Of a DNA stretch of 64,000 nt, positions 1 through 7,528 are shown piece by piece. Numbering within the stretch: the stretch's first letter is position 1; every line of letters begins with the position of its first letter. The notes beneath the pieces are model-generated. The model did not search any database. It saw only the letters and a program-made list of their open reading frames with translations, and was not told where the DNA came from. This DNA comes from Oscillospiraceae bacterium (GTDB lineage: Bacteria; Bacillota; Clostridia; Oscillospirales; Oscillospiraceae), in NCBI GenBank assembly GCA_017395935.1, contig JAFQNL010000024.1, positions 1 through 64,000 of the forward strand. Reading direction: 5' to 3'. The translations under genes were made by a program, and so were the position numbers.

Positions 1-354
1 ATGGAGCAACAGAATAGATTTGGTCTGCGTGGTTATGTGGCTGGGTGGATCCTGCCCGATGGGTTTGAGCCCCGGTGCCCCGGTGTGGAAATCTATAAAC
101 AGAGCGAAGCGCAATATGCAAGAATTACAATCCACGATCCCTTCGAGGCGGCCTTTGACCGAATCCCCAAGGGCTACCAACGGATTCTGGAATATCTTGG
201 TGCCAACGGATTCAAGGAGAATCATGGCACAGAATTTCTGGGGTGCTTCGAAGAGGTTTATGAAAAAGACGGCACAATCTATATGGATGTTTACATCCAT
301 GCGGACTGTGTTGGCAAGGGAAATTTACATACGGATTTCAGCAGGGATATGTAA
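1..354 (+). CDS. Effector-binding (GyrI-like) domain protein, probably 5'-partial
   Basis: The frame is open from the first base of the window to a TAA at 352, so the gene probably begins outside it; the ATG at base 1 may be an internal Met. The 117 residues resemble the C-terminal effector-binding domain that follows a DNA-binding domain in AraC- and MerR-type regulators: an alternating strand pattern, a middle helix (around residues 57-68) and the late segment EEVY..DGTIYMDVYIHAD. No helix-turn-helix is visible in the portion present. It could equally be a stand-alone GyrI-like ligand-binding protein. Family assignment is by pattern only. Confidence 0.55.
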   Translation: MEQQNRFGLRGYVAGWILPDGFEPRCPGVEIYKQSEAQYARITIHDPFEAAFDRIPKGYQRILEYLGANGFKENHGTEFLGCFEEVYEKDGTIYMDVYIHADCVGKGNLHTDFSRDM

Positions 355-370
355 AAATAATATATATTTA

Positions 371-399
371 GAGCCTTGCCGATCGGCAAGGCTCTTTGT
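371..399 (+). terminator. Rho-independent terminator
   Basis: A perfect 10-bp stem (371-380 with 385-394) closes a GATC loop and is followed by TTTGTTTAT. It ends the first gene and faces the 3' end of spoVAC. Confidence 0.85.
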
Positions 400-846
400 T
401 TATTGGAGCATCTGGGATATCCAGTAAATAAACCCATAAATCACACTTGCGCTCACACCATACACAATTACCGGGCCCGCAATCGTAAACATCTTCGCAC
501 CCACACCAAGAATGAAGCCCTCGGCCTTAAACTCCATGGCAGGGGAGACAACCGCGTTGGCAAATCCGGTTACCGGAACCAGGGTTCCCGCCCCTGCGTG
601 GACAGCCAGCTTGTCATAGACGTGCAGAGCGGTGAATAGAGCGGACAGGGCGATCAGCAGCACAGTCGTCCAGCTTCTCGCCTCCTCCGGCGGCAGTTCC
701 AGCGCCGTCAGCCCCTCTGTTATCAGCTGTCCCAGCAGGCAGATACCGCCGCCCACCAGAAAAGCGCAGAGCCCGTTTTTCCCCTTGCGGCTTCTGGGGG
801 CCATGGCGGCGCACAGGGCCTGATATTCCTTGTCGGTCATATTCAT
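400..846 (-). CDS. spoVAC: Stage V sporulation protein AC
   Basis: This is a 148-residue SpoVA-family membrane protein, the usual length for SpoVAC. Four hydrophobic segments can be placed near residues 26-44, 59-75, 86-104 and 118-142. The family signature is clear: VYDKLAVHAGAGTLVP and GFANAVVSPAMEFKAEG, then VGAKMFTIAGPV. In Bacillus, SpoVAC sits in the inner forespore membrane and takes part in dipicolinic acid uptake and in germination release, behaving as a mechanosensitive channel (family knowledge). The ATG at 846 follows AGGAGGGA with 6-bp spacing; a second ATG lies two codons in. No spoVAD or spoVAE is adjacent, so the gene stands alone here. Confidence 0.93.
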   Translation of the reverse strand: MNMTDKEYQALCAAMAPRSRKGKNGLCAFLVGGGICLLGQLITEGLTALELPPEEARSWTTVLLIALSALFTALHVYDKLAVHAGAGTLVPVTGFANAVVSPAMEFKAEGFILGVGAKMFTIAGPVIVYGVSASVIYGFIYWISQMLQ

Positions 847-885
847 ACGATCCCTCCTCTTATAAAAGAGAGGATGGCTTGGGAA

Positions 886-919
886 AGAAAAAATATGCGT
901 CCGGAGACCGGACGCATAA
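886..919 (-). terminator. Rho-independent terminator
   Basis: On the minus strand an 11-bp perfect stem (919-909 with 905-895) closes a 3-base loop and is followed by TATTTTTTCTTTC. It ends the Cys-rich gene and separates it from spoVAC. Confidence 0.88.
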
Positions 920-938
920 AGATCAGAAGGAATCGGCC

Positions 939-1811
939 TTAGCAGCCACAGCTGGGTTTGTTATTCTTTCCGCACATCTCGCCCGGTTCCATACCGGCGG
1001 GAGGGAAGAACTCACCCACAGGGAAGTCCACCCGCTGGAAGAGCCGGCAGGGGTCTTCCTCAGACGGCGCGTCGCAGCGGCATTCCTTCTCTGGCATACA
1101 GTAGTCGTATACAGGGATGAGTAGCTGGGAGTCCCGCTCCATCCGCAGGATAGAGAACTGGCCGAGAGTAAGAAAGAGCCGTTTTTGCCCGGCGCTTTCA
1201 AAGGCCAGCGGCTCACCGAACTGTTCCAGAATGGCAGCGGGCAGTTCGCCCAGAGGAGTCTGGCAATGGCAGCGGTGATGGTGGTGAGGAGGCAGACAGC
1301 TCAGATCGACCAGTTTCATTCCCAGCACGATAGGATCTACCGCCTCTACTACCGCGGTAGGCAGATTGGTATCCAGACTCAGATTGTCTCCCGAGCAGAG
1401 AGAGGCTGAGTACTGGGAGGAGAAGATCTTGGCAGTCCCTTGACTGCCAAAGAGCATACACCGCTTATCAAACCAGGCCAGACCGCAGACCGGACTGGGC
1501 CGGCAGCAGCCGGCAGGGTAGACGTCGGCGCAGATCCGATAGAAATAGCGCAGATCCACTGCGTAAAAGCCCCGGTTAAAGCCCACCGGCTCCACCTGCA
1601 CCGACACATAGAGCAGCTCCGCTCTGGCACCCTTCACCGACTGGGCCGTTTCCAATACCTGCTGGCCGCTGACGGTGAGATAGACGTTCAGATCCTCCAG
1701 ACAGTCCTTGGCTTGGCAGGAGTCGTAGATTTTATTGGTATGGATGCACGCAGCCTCCCGAACGGCACACTGCTCGCCGACAGGCCCGGGCAGAATGGTA
1801 TGATCGCACAT
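939..1811 (-). CDS. Cys-rich conserved protein, possible spore-envelope component
   Basis: This is a 290-residue soluble protein with 21 cysteines, a HHHHRCHC cluster in the middle and a C-terminal SCGC. The N-terminal part has a pattern I associate with uncharacterised clostridial proteins: CIHTNKIYDSCQAKDCLEDL followed by a strand-rich segment with NRGFYAVDL. There is no signal peptide or membrane span. The ATG at 1811 is chosen because AGGAGGT sits 6 bp upstream; an earlier ATG at 1832 has no SD. It is transcribed toward spoVAC but has its own terminator. A structural or metal-binding role in the spore coat is inference from Cys content and the neighbour. No enzymatic motif is seen. Confidence 0.75.
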   Translation of the reverse strand: MCDHTILPGPVGEQCAVREAACIHTNKIYDSCQAKDCLEDLNVYLTVSGQQVLETAQSVKGARAELLYVSVQVEPVGFNRGFYAVDLRYFYRICADVYPAGCCRPSPVCGLAWFDKRCMLFGSQGTAKIFSSQYSASLCSGDNLSLDTNLPTAVVEAVDPIVLGMKLVDLSCLPPHHHHRCHCQTPLGELPAAILEQFGEPLAFESAGQKRLFLTLGQFSILRMERDSQLLIPVYDYCMPEKECRCDAPSEEDPCRLFQRVDFPVGEFFPPAGMEPGEMCGKNNKPSCGC

Positions 1812-1908
1812 AATATGACCTCCTGTGAACACTTGGGACGCCTCTTGCGTCCGTAAGCCATACTATGTCTGAGAGGAAAAATGGTGACGAAGAGTGATGA
1901 GGGCGCAA

Positions 1909-1941
1909 ATGACCCGGGCCCCATTTGGGATCCCGGGTCAT
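1909..1941 (-). terminator. Inverted repeat, weak terminator candidate
   Basis: A 10-bp perfect stem (1909-1918 with 1932-1941) lies just past the stop of the DHHW-protein gene. It has no U-run on the minus strand, so intrinsic termination would be weak. It may instead protect the 3' end. Confidence 0.5.
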
Positions 1942-1949
1942 CTCATGTT

Positions 1950-3572
1950 TTAGTCCACAAAGTTGACCAGCCGGTCAATCAGCCCCTGAGAACGGGTAGT
2001 GGAGATCGTATTGAGGAAGAGCACGTCGTCGATATTCAGATCCTGACACATCTCTTTCAGATTTCGGCTGTCCACCTTGCTGATATATCGGTAATCTACG
2101 ATATAGACATACTCGTAGTTCTCGATCAGGAAGGGGGCGAAGCAGTTGCCATAGGACTCCTTGATCAGCATAACCGCAGACCCGTCCTCCAGCGTGGGAT
2201 TCTTTACATAGCTGAACGGGTTGTCGCCGCCGATAAAGGTGCCGTATTTGTTGCCGCTGGAGGAGTTGGTCACGTTGCCGATGACCACATACTTCCAGTC
2301 GTCGTTCGTTTCGTTGGTGATATGGATGGTATTGGTGTCCGGAGACTCAAAGGCATAGACCGTGTCAGGAGTGGCCTTCAGTGCCTCGGACTTGGTGGAG
2401 TTATAGAAGCTGCCCAGAAAGCCTGTGTACTCATGACAAATATACTCTTCCAGCGGCGTGGGGGTAAATCCGGCCGCCTGAGCAAACTCTTCGTAGGCCC
2501 GGTAAGCGCCCAGAGCCGTCCAGTGATGGTCAGTCCGGAAGAAGAGGTATTCGCCTTCCATGGAGTGGCGCAGCAGGGTATTGTAGACAGGTACAGAGAC
2601 GACCTTGTCACTGAGCGAGGCGTACATATAGTCAATGGCCGCCTTCTGATCCGAAGTGTTGGCCCGCTCCTGAACCTCTTCGGGAACACAAATGCCCATG
2701 CTGTTGGGTGTGATCAGGTTGTAGACCTGACTAATGCCCTCCAGCTGCTCGGCAGCCCGGTTGATGGCCGAGGTATAGCTGTCTGCGGCCGAAAGGACAA
2801 AGTTATAATATTCATAGGCAGAGTTGTCAATGGTCAGCACAGCGCTCAACTGCTCTACCACTGCTGTCTCATCCAGCTCGGGCAGATGAAGCTCTTCATC
2901 CGGGATTTCCTCCACAGGCGCTTGCTCTTCCTCGGCCGGCGTCTCCGGCTCAGCTGCCGGAAGCAGTGCGGGATCCATCTCCGGCGGCAGATAGACCGGT
3001 TCTTCTGTCACCATCAGTGACTGGGTATGCGCCCCCGGGAAGGGGAAGGGAACCCAGGGACCGTCCTGATCGAAGGGCTCTGCCGGTTCGGGGGGATCTT
3101 CCCGCTCGGGAAGGGTGGGGATCTCATCGCCCTGTGTTACGCTGCCGGTAATGGTCTGATCCTGAATGCCGTAAAGCAGCTCCACCCGATTCTGAAGGGC
3201 AAGAAATCCATCCCGGAGGGGGAAGGTGTCGGCAAACCAGGTGCTGATATCAGAAAAATAGCTGCCATCCATCAGCGCCTGAGGAGAGAAGGAGGGGAAC
3301 TCAGCCAGTTCCCGCAGCTCGTGCTCGGAATAACTGGGACGCAGAGGGATCAAAAAGGCCAGGACGGTCATGATCGCCAATGCTGCCAAAAAGACCACCG
3401 CCCTTGGCGTATCGCCCCGGGGCTCATCGTCGGGGATATGGTTGTCGTAGAGAAAGTAAGGCGTCTTTCTCGATTTATGGAAAAAGACATAGCTCTTAAG
3501 CTGGAGGCGGCGCAGAACCCGCTTGGGGCCGGACATGGTGCCGGTCTGCTGTTTTCTTTCGCTGTTTGCCAT
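1950..3572 (-). CDS. DHHW-family (AlgJ/AlgX-like) membrane-anchored protein
   Basis: The 540-residue protein has a basic cytoplasmic N-terminus, one membrane span near residues 57-77 and a large extracytoplasmic domain. The DHHW family signature lies at 348-351 within RTDHHWTALGAY. A Pro/Glu-rich linker (about 150-235) splits the outer domain. KESYGNCFAPFL near the C-terminus matches the second conserved block of these SGNH-like proteins. Such proteins work with MBOAT acyltransferases to transfer acetyl groups to exported polysaccharide (family knowledge). The MBOAT gene is 40 bp upstream in the same transcript. The ATG at 3572 has AGGAGG about 12 bp upstream, a long spacing. The acceptor glycan is unknown. 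Confidence 0.88.
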   Translation of the reverse strand: MANSERKQQTGTMSGPKRVLRRLQLKSYVFFHKSRKTPYFLYDNHIPDDEPRGDTPRAVVFLAALAIMTVLAFLIPLRPSYSEHELRELAEFPSFSPQALMDGSYFSDISTWFADTFPLRDGFLALQNRVELLYGIQDQTITGSVTQGDEIPTLPEREDPPEPAEPFDQDGPWVPFPFPGAHTQSLMVTEEPVYLPPEMDPALLPAAEPETPAEEEQAPVEEIPDEELHLPELDETAVVEQLSAVLTIDNSAYEYYNFVLSAADSYTSAINRAAEQLEGISQVYNLITPNSMGICVPEEVQERANTSDQKAAIDYMYASLSDKVVSVPVYNTLLRHSMEGEYLFFRTDHHWTALGAYRAYEEFAQAAGFTPTPLEEYICHEYTGFLGSFYNSTKSEALKATPDTVYAFESPDTNTIHITNETNDDWKYVVIGNVTNSSSGNKYGTFIGGDNPFSYVKNPTLEDGSAVMLIKESYGNCFAPFLIENYEYVYIVDYRYISKVDSRNLKEMCQDLNIDDVLFLNTISTTRSQGLIDRLVNFVD

Positions 3573-3612
3573 ATTCCGTGCGCGCCTCCTTTCGACAGGA
3601 TATCGTTATTTC

Positions 3613-5070
3613 TCAGAAACGGAAGTAGAGGAAGGGATTATACTGGTCACCGACCAGAGCGGCTGTTGAGAGGATCAGAAGAAGTACAGGGACTGCCGAC
3701 TGAACGACCACCCACAGCTTCTGAAGTGTGGGGAGACCGGACATGGAGGCGGAGATCCGCCGATAGAGGTTCCGGGCAATGGGCGTACAGGCAAGCAGCG
3801 CTGCCAGCAGGAAGATAAAGTTGCTCTTTAAGAGAACCAGTGTCTCCAGATCGGTCAGCGGGTTGCCGTTCTGGCCGAAGAGACCCAGAAAGGCCTGATA
3901 CAGACAGTTCAAATCCGTCATCCGGAAAATAAGCCAGCCGATGGCGACGACGAAGAGAAGATATGCCCTCCGGATCAGTCCGGGGATTCGATCCATAGCC
4001 CGTCCCAGTAAAAACTTCTCAAAGGCCAGAAAGATCAGATAATATGCGCCCCACAGCACAAAGTTCCAGCTGGCTCCATGCCAGAGGCCGGTAAGCAGCC
4101 AGACCACAGCCAGATTCCGGAAGCTGCACAGCTTACTGCACCAGCTTCCGCCCAGCGGGATATATACATAGTCCCGGAAGAAGGAGCTAAGTGACATATG
4201 CCAGCGTCGCCAGAATTCAGTCACCGATCTGGAGATATACGGATAGTTAAAGTTCTCCCGGTAATGGAAGCCGATCATCCGGCCCATTCCAATGGCCATA
4301 TCCGAGTAGGCGGAGAAATCCAGATAGATCTGCAGCGTAAAGGTGAGAACGCCCAGCCAGAGAGCCAGAACAGACTGTCCGCCCAGAAAGACGGCGCCAT
4401 CCGGTCCGGAGAGGGAAGAGGTGCCCAGAAAGAGATCGGTCAGCGTGCCGCAGGGATTTGCCAGCATGGCCTTTTTCGCAAGGCCTACGGCAAACCGCCC
4501 GGCGCCGTCGGCCATGTCTGCCATCCGGCTCTGACGCCAGTCGATCTCGTCGGCCACGTGCTGATAACGGACGATAGGCCCGGCGATACACTGATGGAAC
4601 AGACTCACATACAGCAGCAGCTTCCAGAAGCTGCTCTGAGCACGGACTTCCCGGCGATAGACATCGACGACATAACTGATGAGCTGGAAGGTGTAAAAGC
4701 TGATACCAATCGGCAGTACGATCTCCGGTACCACCTCCGGCCATCCAAAGGCCAGATTGGTATTGCTCAGCAGGAAGCTCAGATATTTAAAAACGCCCAG
4801 CAGACCGAGGTCGATGAGCAGCGCTGTAATCAGCAGTGCCTTGCGCTGTCCATAGCCCATACCGCTCCGGTCCATGAGCAGACATAGAAGCCAGTCGGCA
4901 AAGGTCATACTTACCAGCAGCAGCACATAAGGAGGGCCTGCCCAGGCGTAGAAGACCAGTGAGAACAGCAGCATAACAGCGTTCTTGGCGCCAATGGAGG
5001 GCATCAGGTGATAGCACAGCAAATTCAGCGGCAGAAAAGCAAACAGAAACAGAAGACTGGAAAAAACCAA
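3613..5070 (-). CDS. MBOAT-family O-acyltransferase (AlgI/PatA-like)
   Basis: This is a 485-residue polytopic protein with the MBOAT hallmarks. EFWRRWHMSLSSFFRDYVY precedes IPLGG, and WLLTGLWHGASWNFVLWG carries the presumed catalytic His. HQCIAGPIVRYQ is the third conserved block. These proteins move acetyl groups across the membrane for O-acetylation of alginate, peptidoglycan or capsule. The start is a TTG at 5070: an in-frame stop lies at 5077-5079, GGTGA sits 6 bp upstream, and MVFSSLLFLF is the usual N-terminus of the family. It is the first gene of a two-gene operon with the DHHW partner. Confidence 0.92.
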   Translation of the reverse strand: MVFSSLLFLFAFLPLNLLCYHLMPSIGAKNAVMLLFSLVFYAWAGPPYVLLLVSMTFADWLLCLLMDRSGMGYGQRKALLITALLIDLGLLGVFKYLSFLLSNTNLAFGWPEVVPEIVLPIGISFYTFQLISYVVDVYRREVRAQSSFWKLLLYVSLFHQCIAGPIVRYQHVADEIDWRQSRMADMADGAGRFAVGLAKKAMLANPCGTLTDLFLGTSSLSGPDGAVFLGGQSVLALWLGVLTFTLQIYLDFSAYSDMAIGMGRMIGFHYRENFNYPYISRSVTEFWRRWHMSLSSFFRDYVYIPLGGSWCSKLCSFRNLAVVWLLTGLWHGASWNFVLWGAYYLIFLAFEKFLLGRAMDRIPGLIRRAYLLFVVAIGWLIFRMTDLNCLYQAFLGLFGQNGNPLTDLETLVLLKSNFIFLLAALLACTPIARNLYRRISASMSGLPTLQKLWVVVQSAVPVLLLILSTAALVGDQYNPFLYFRF

Positions 5071-5169
5071 GGGGATTCACCACACTTTTGAGGCAGCATC
5101 TATAAACGGTAAAACAGCCGTCCGCACCCGAAAGGCAGAAGGCAGTCGAAAGCAGTCGAGACTATTGAA

Positions 5170-5198
5170 AGTTTACCATAACGGAAAAGGCGACGCAA
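5170..5198 (-). promoter_or_regulatory. Putative sigma-A promoter of the MBOAT-DHHW operon
   Basis: On the minus strand, TTGCGT (5198-5193), a 17-bp spacer, then TAAACT (5175-5170). It lies about 100 bp upstream of the TTG start. Confidence 0.5.
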
Positions 5199-5276
5199 GA
5201 GAGAGTTACGGCAACTTTAGAAAAATTCAGACAGCAATCAGACCGGATCCCTGTCAAATCCCACCAGTATTCAGAC

Positions 5277-5315
5277 AAAAAGAAGAAGAGGTTCCAGCCG
5301 AAGCTGAAACCTCTT
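5277..5315 (-). terminator. Terminator downstream of tRNA-Leu
   Basis: On the minus strand a 13-bp stem (5315-5303 with 5298-5286, one mismatch) closes a short UUCG-containing loop and is followed by CTTCTTTTTG. It ends the tRNA transcript. Confidence 0.85.
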
Positions 5316-5320
5316 ATCGA

Positions 5321-5404
5321 TGCACGAGGCGGGAGTCGAACCCGCACGCCCTTGCGAGCACCGGCACCTGAAGCCGGCGAGTCTACCAATTCCACCACTC
5401 GTGC
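5321..5404 (-). tRNA. tRNA-Leu (anticodon CAG)
   Basis: On the minus strand GCACGAG pairs with CUCGUGC as the acceptor stem, with discriminator A. The anticodon arm is CCGGC-UUCAGGU-GCCGG, giving anticodon CAG for CUG codons. The long variable arm typical of class II tRNAs follows, then a T arm with GGUUCGACUCC. CCA is not encoded. A strong promoter lies upstream and a terminator 6 bp downstream. Confidence 0.95.
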
Positions 5405-5439
5405 ATACCTGCATCGCACTGGTATCGGACGCAAGACAT

Positions 5440-5468
5440 AATATACCAGTTCTATCGGGAATTGTCAA
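5440..5468 (-). promoter_or_regulatory. Sigma-A promoter of tRNA-Leu
   Basis: On the minus strand, TTGACA (5468-5463), 17 bp, TATATT (5445-5440). It lies 36 bp upstream of the mature tRNA 5' end. Confidence 0.8.
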
Positions 5469-5485
5469 CCGTTTTTTTTGAGAAA

Positions 5486-6052
5486 TTATTTCTCCGCCAG
5501 ATCCTCCGGACAATCCACGTCCCGCAGCAGAGGTCCCTCCCAGAACAGGCAGTCCTCCGGATGGGCCATCAGGACCTGTCTGCCGCCCCGGTCGCCGGTG
5601 AGCGCCAGCAGTTCCTGCCGGTATCTGGCGGAAAACAGGACAGGATTCCCCCTGCTTCCCTTGTGAGACAGGCAGGCGATGCCCTTCCCGGAGGCAAGGG
5701 CTGCCTCCAGAAACGCCTCCACGACCTCTGTCGTCAGCTCCGGCTGATCGGCCACCGAGCAAAGGTACCAGTCCGCCGTGGGTGCTGCCTGTATGCCAAG
5801 ATGGAGAGAGGTGGTGATGCCCAAATGGCTGTGCTCGTTTCGAATGACCTGAATATCCAGCTCCCGGCAGCGGGTTTCGATCTCATCGTACCGGGTTACC
5901 ACTGTGAGATGACAATCCGGGCGGGTTCGGGCAGCCTGTTCCAGCGCCTTTAGACTGTGCAGATAGAGCGGAAGCCCCTTGTACTCTGTCAGCAGCTTAT
6001 TTCCGCCAAAGCGCCGGGATAGTCCGGCCGCCATCAGAATGATCTGGATCAT
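5486..6052 (-). CDS. MocA/MobA-like NTP transferase
   Basis: This 188-residue nucleotidyltransferase has an N-terminal MIQIILMAAGLSRRFGGNK, the L-A-A-G-x-S/G-x-R-x-G-x-N-K loop that binds NTP, and VADQPELTTE for the metal-binding Asp. These match the MobA-like domain of molybdenum cofactor cytidylyltransferase (MocA) and related enzymes. No molybdoenzyme or cofactor gene is adjacent, so the precise substrate is open. The ATG at 6052 is preferred: AGGAGG ends 8 bp before it, whereas earlier in-frame GTG/ATG codons at 6061 and 6058 overlap or crowd the SD. It is divergent from nth. Confidence 0.82.
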   Translation of the reverse strand: MIQIILMAAGLSRRFGGNKLLTEYKGLPLYLHSLKALEQAARTRPDCHLTVVTRYDEIETRCRELDIQVIRNEHSHLGITTSLHLGIQAAPTADWYLCSVADQPELTTEVVEAFLEAALASGKGIACLSHKGSRGNPVLFSARYRQELLALTGDRGGRQVLMAHPEDCLFWEGPLLRDVDCPEDLAEK

Positions 6053-6138
6053 ATTCATCACCTCCTGCCTATTCTAAAAGCTTTCCCACCGCCTGTCAAT
6101 AAAAGCGGCAGGGGAGCGAAGGCGAGCAAAGAAGGGAC

Positions 6139-6167
6139 TCGATTTTTTCTCCTTTCTGTGGTAAAAT
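6139..6167 (+). promoter_or_regulatory. Putative promoter of nth
   Basis: TCGATT (6139-6144), 17 bp, TAAAAT (6162-6167), located 33 bp before the nth start codon. The -35 element is weak. Confidence 0.45.
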
Positions 6168-6200
6168 GAGAAACACTCTGATCAACAGGAGGTGAGCGCC

Positions 6201-6857
6201 ATGAAAGAGCGCTGTCAGGTTCTCGCGATTATACAGGCGCTGAAGGAGCGTTATCCGGACGCAATCTGCTCTCTGCAGTACGAAAAGGATTATGAACTGC
6301 TCTTTGCCGTCCGTCTGTCTGCCCAGTGCACCGATGAGCGGGTGAATAAGGTGACGCCTGCCCTCTTCCGGCGCTTTCCCACGCTGGAATCCTTCGCTCA
6401 GGCTGATCCGGCGGAGGTAGGGGAGTATATCCACTCCTGCGGCTTCTATAACGGCAAGAGCAAAGATCTGGTCAACTGTGCCCGAATGCTGATCGGGGAA
6501 TATGATGGTAAAGTACCCTCGGCTATGGAGGATCTGCTGCGGCTTCCCGGCGTAGGCCGTAAGACGGCAAACCTGATTCAGGGGGATGTGTTCCAAACGC
6601 CCGGCGTCGTGGTGGCCGATACCCACTGTATCCGGATTTCCGGTCGGCTGGGCCTTACCGATGGCACCAAAGACCCCAAACGGGTAGAAGAGCAGCTGCG
6701 GGCTATTCTGCCTCCGGAGGAGTCCAATGACTTCTGCCATCGGCTGGTTCTCTTTGGCCGAGAGGTCTGTACGGCCAGAAAGGCTTTCTGCGAGCTCTGT
6801 CCGCTGAGTGACTGGTGCAGCCACTATCAGTCCTCCGGAGGTGCCCGGGAGCAGTAA
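6201..6857 (+). CDS. nth: Endonuclease III
   Basis: This 218-residue DNA glycosylase/AP lyase removes oxidised pyrimidines in base excision repair. The helix-hairpin-helix LPGVGRKTA is at 115-123 with the catalytic Lys at 121, and the catalytic Asp is at 140 in VADTH. The C-terminal 4Fe-4S cluster motif is complete: Cys190, 197, 200 and 206 (C-x6-C-x2-C-x5-C). Length is normal for the family. The ATG at 6201 has AGGAGG 8 bp upstream; an in-frame GTG at 6192 lies within that SD and is rejected. Confidence 0.96.
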   Translation: MKERCQVLAIIQALKERYPDAICSLQYEKDYELLFAVRLSAQCTDERVNKVTPALFRRFPTLESFAQADPAEVGEYIHSCGFYNGKSKDLVNCARMLIGEYDGKVPSAMEDLLRLPGVGRKTANLIQGDVFQTPGVVVADTHCIRISGRLGLTDGTKDPKRVEEQLRAILPPEESNDFCHRLVLFGREVCTARKAFCELCPLSDWCSHYQSSGGAREQ

Positions 6858-6924
6858 ATTCCGGTATTTATCCCAGGAAAACTTAATCATACATTAAAAG
6901 AGCTTTAAAAACAGGCCCTCCGGC

Positions 6925-6953
6925 TTGCTTTTTTCCGCGCCGAACGGTACAAT
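6925..6953 (+). promoter_or_regulatory. Sigma-A promoter
   Basis: TTGCTT (6925-6930), 17 bp, TACAAT (6948-6953), about 60 bp upstream of the next start codon at 7014. Confidence 0.65.
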
Positions 6954-7013
6954 ATGCTCATCCCAATGATTGAACAGAAGCCCTGTGGGCGTTCCAAAAA
7001 GGAGGAAATAACT

Positions 7014-7457
7014 ATGGCATTCAATTTTGACGATCTGCTGAAGAAGGCGTCTGCTCTGGGCCAGTCCGGCCTGAACATGGCTCAGTCCGGTGTGGACAAG
7101 AGCATCCAGCTGGCCAATGTTGCCAAGCTGAAGGCTGCCAATGTGAAGGAAGAGAGTGACCTGCGCGCTGCTTACGCAGAGCTGGGCAAGATGTATTTCG
7201 CTGACCACGGCTCCGAGCCTGAAGAGGCTTATGCCGCTGTCTGCAGCCAGATTGGTGATATTCAGGCCGCTATCGCCGCCAATAACGCCAAGATCGCTGC
7301 CATTAAGGTGGCAAACGATGCTGAGATCGAGGTGGAAGTGGAAGCCGAGCCCGAAGAAGCTGAGATCCCCGTGGCCGCTGAAGAAGCTCCTGCCAATGCT
7401 GAGCCCGAAAAGGAAGCTCCCGCTGAGGAAGAGACCGACTACGGCTTTACCGACTGA
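7014..7457 (+). CDS. Small helical protein with acidic tail, function unknown
   Basis: This 147-residue protein has no signal peptide or membrane span. Residues 1-105 are Ala/Lys/Glu-rich and predicted helical (KASALGQSGLNMAQSG, then a long amphipathic stretch). The last 40 residues are almost all Glu, Ala and Pro, ending DYGFTD. Codon use is highly biased, suggesting good expression. The ATG follows AAGGAGG with 9-bp spacing. It stands as a single-gene unit between a clear promoter and terminator. Similar short proteins occur in related Firmicutes, but I recognise no defined family. A chaperone-like or surface-associated role would be guesswork. Confidence 0.8.
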   Translation: MAFNFDDLLKKASALGQSGLNMAQSGVDKSIQLANVAKLKAANVKEESDLRAAYAELGKMYFADHGSEPEEAYAAVCSQIGDIQAAIAANNAKIAAIKVANDAEIEVEVEAEPEEAEIPVAAEEAPANAEPEKEAPAEEETDYGFTD

Positions 7458-7470
7458 TCCGATCCAACCT

Positions 7471-7507
7471 GAGCCGCACGCCTTTGGGCTGTGCGGCTCT
7501 TCTTATT
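7471..7507 (+). terminator. Rho-independent terminator
   Basis: A 9-bp stem (7471-7479 with 7491-7499) with an inner GCC/GGC extension is followed by TTCTTATT. Confidence 0.82.
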
Positions 7508-7528
7508 ACCTTCAGGGAGGAAACCAGT

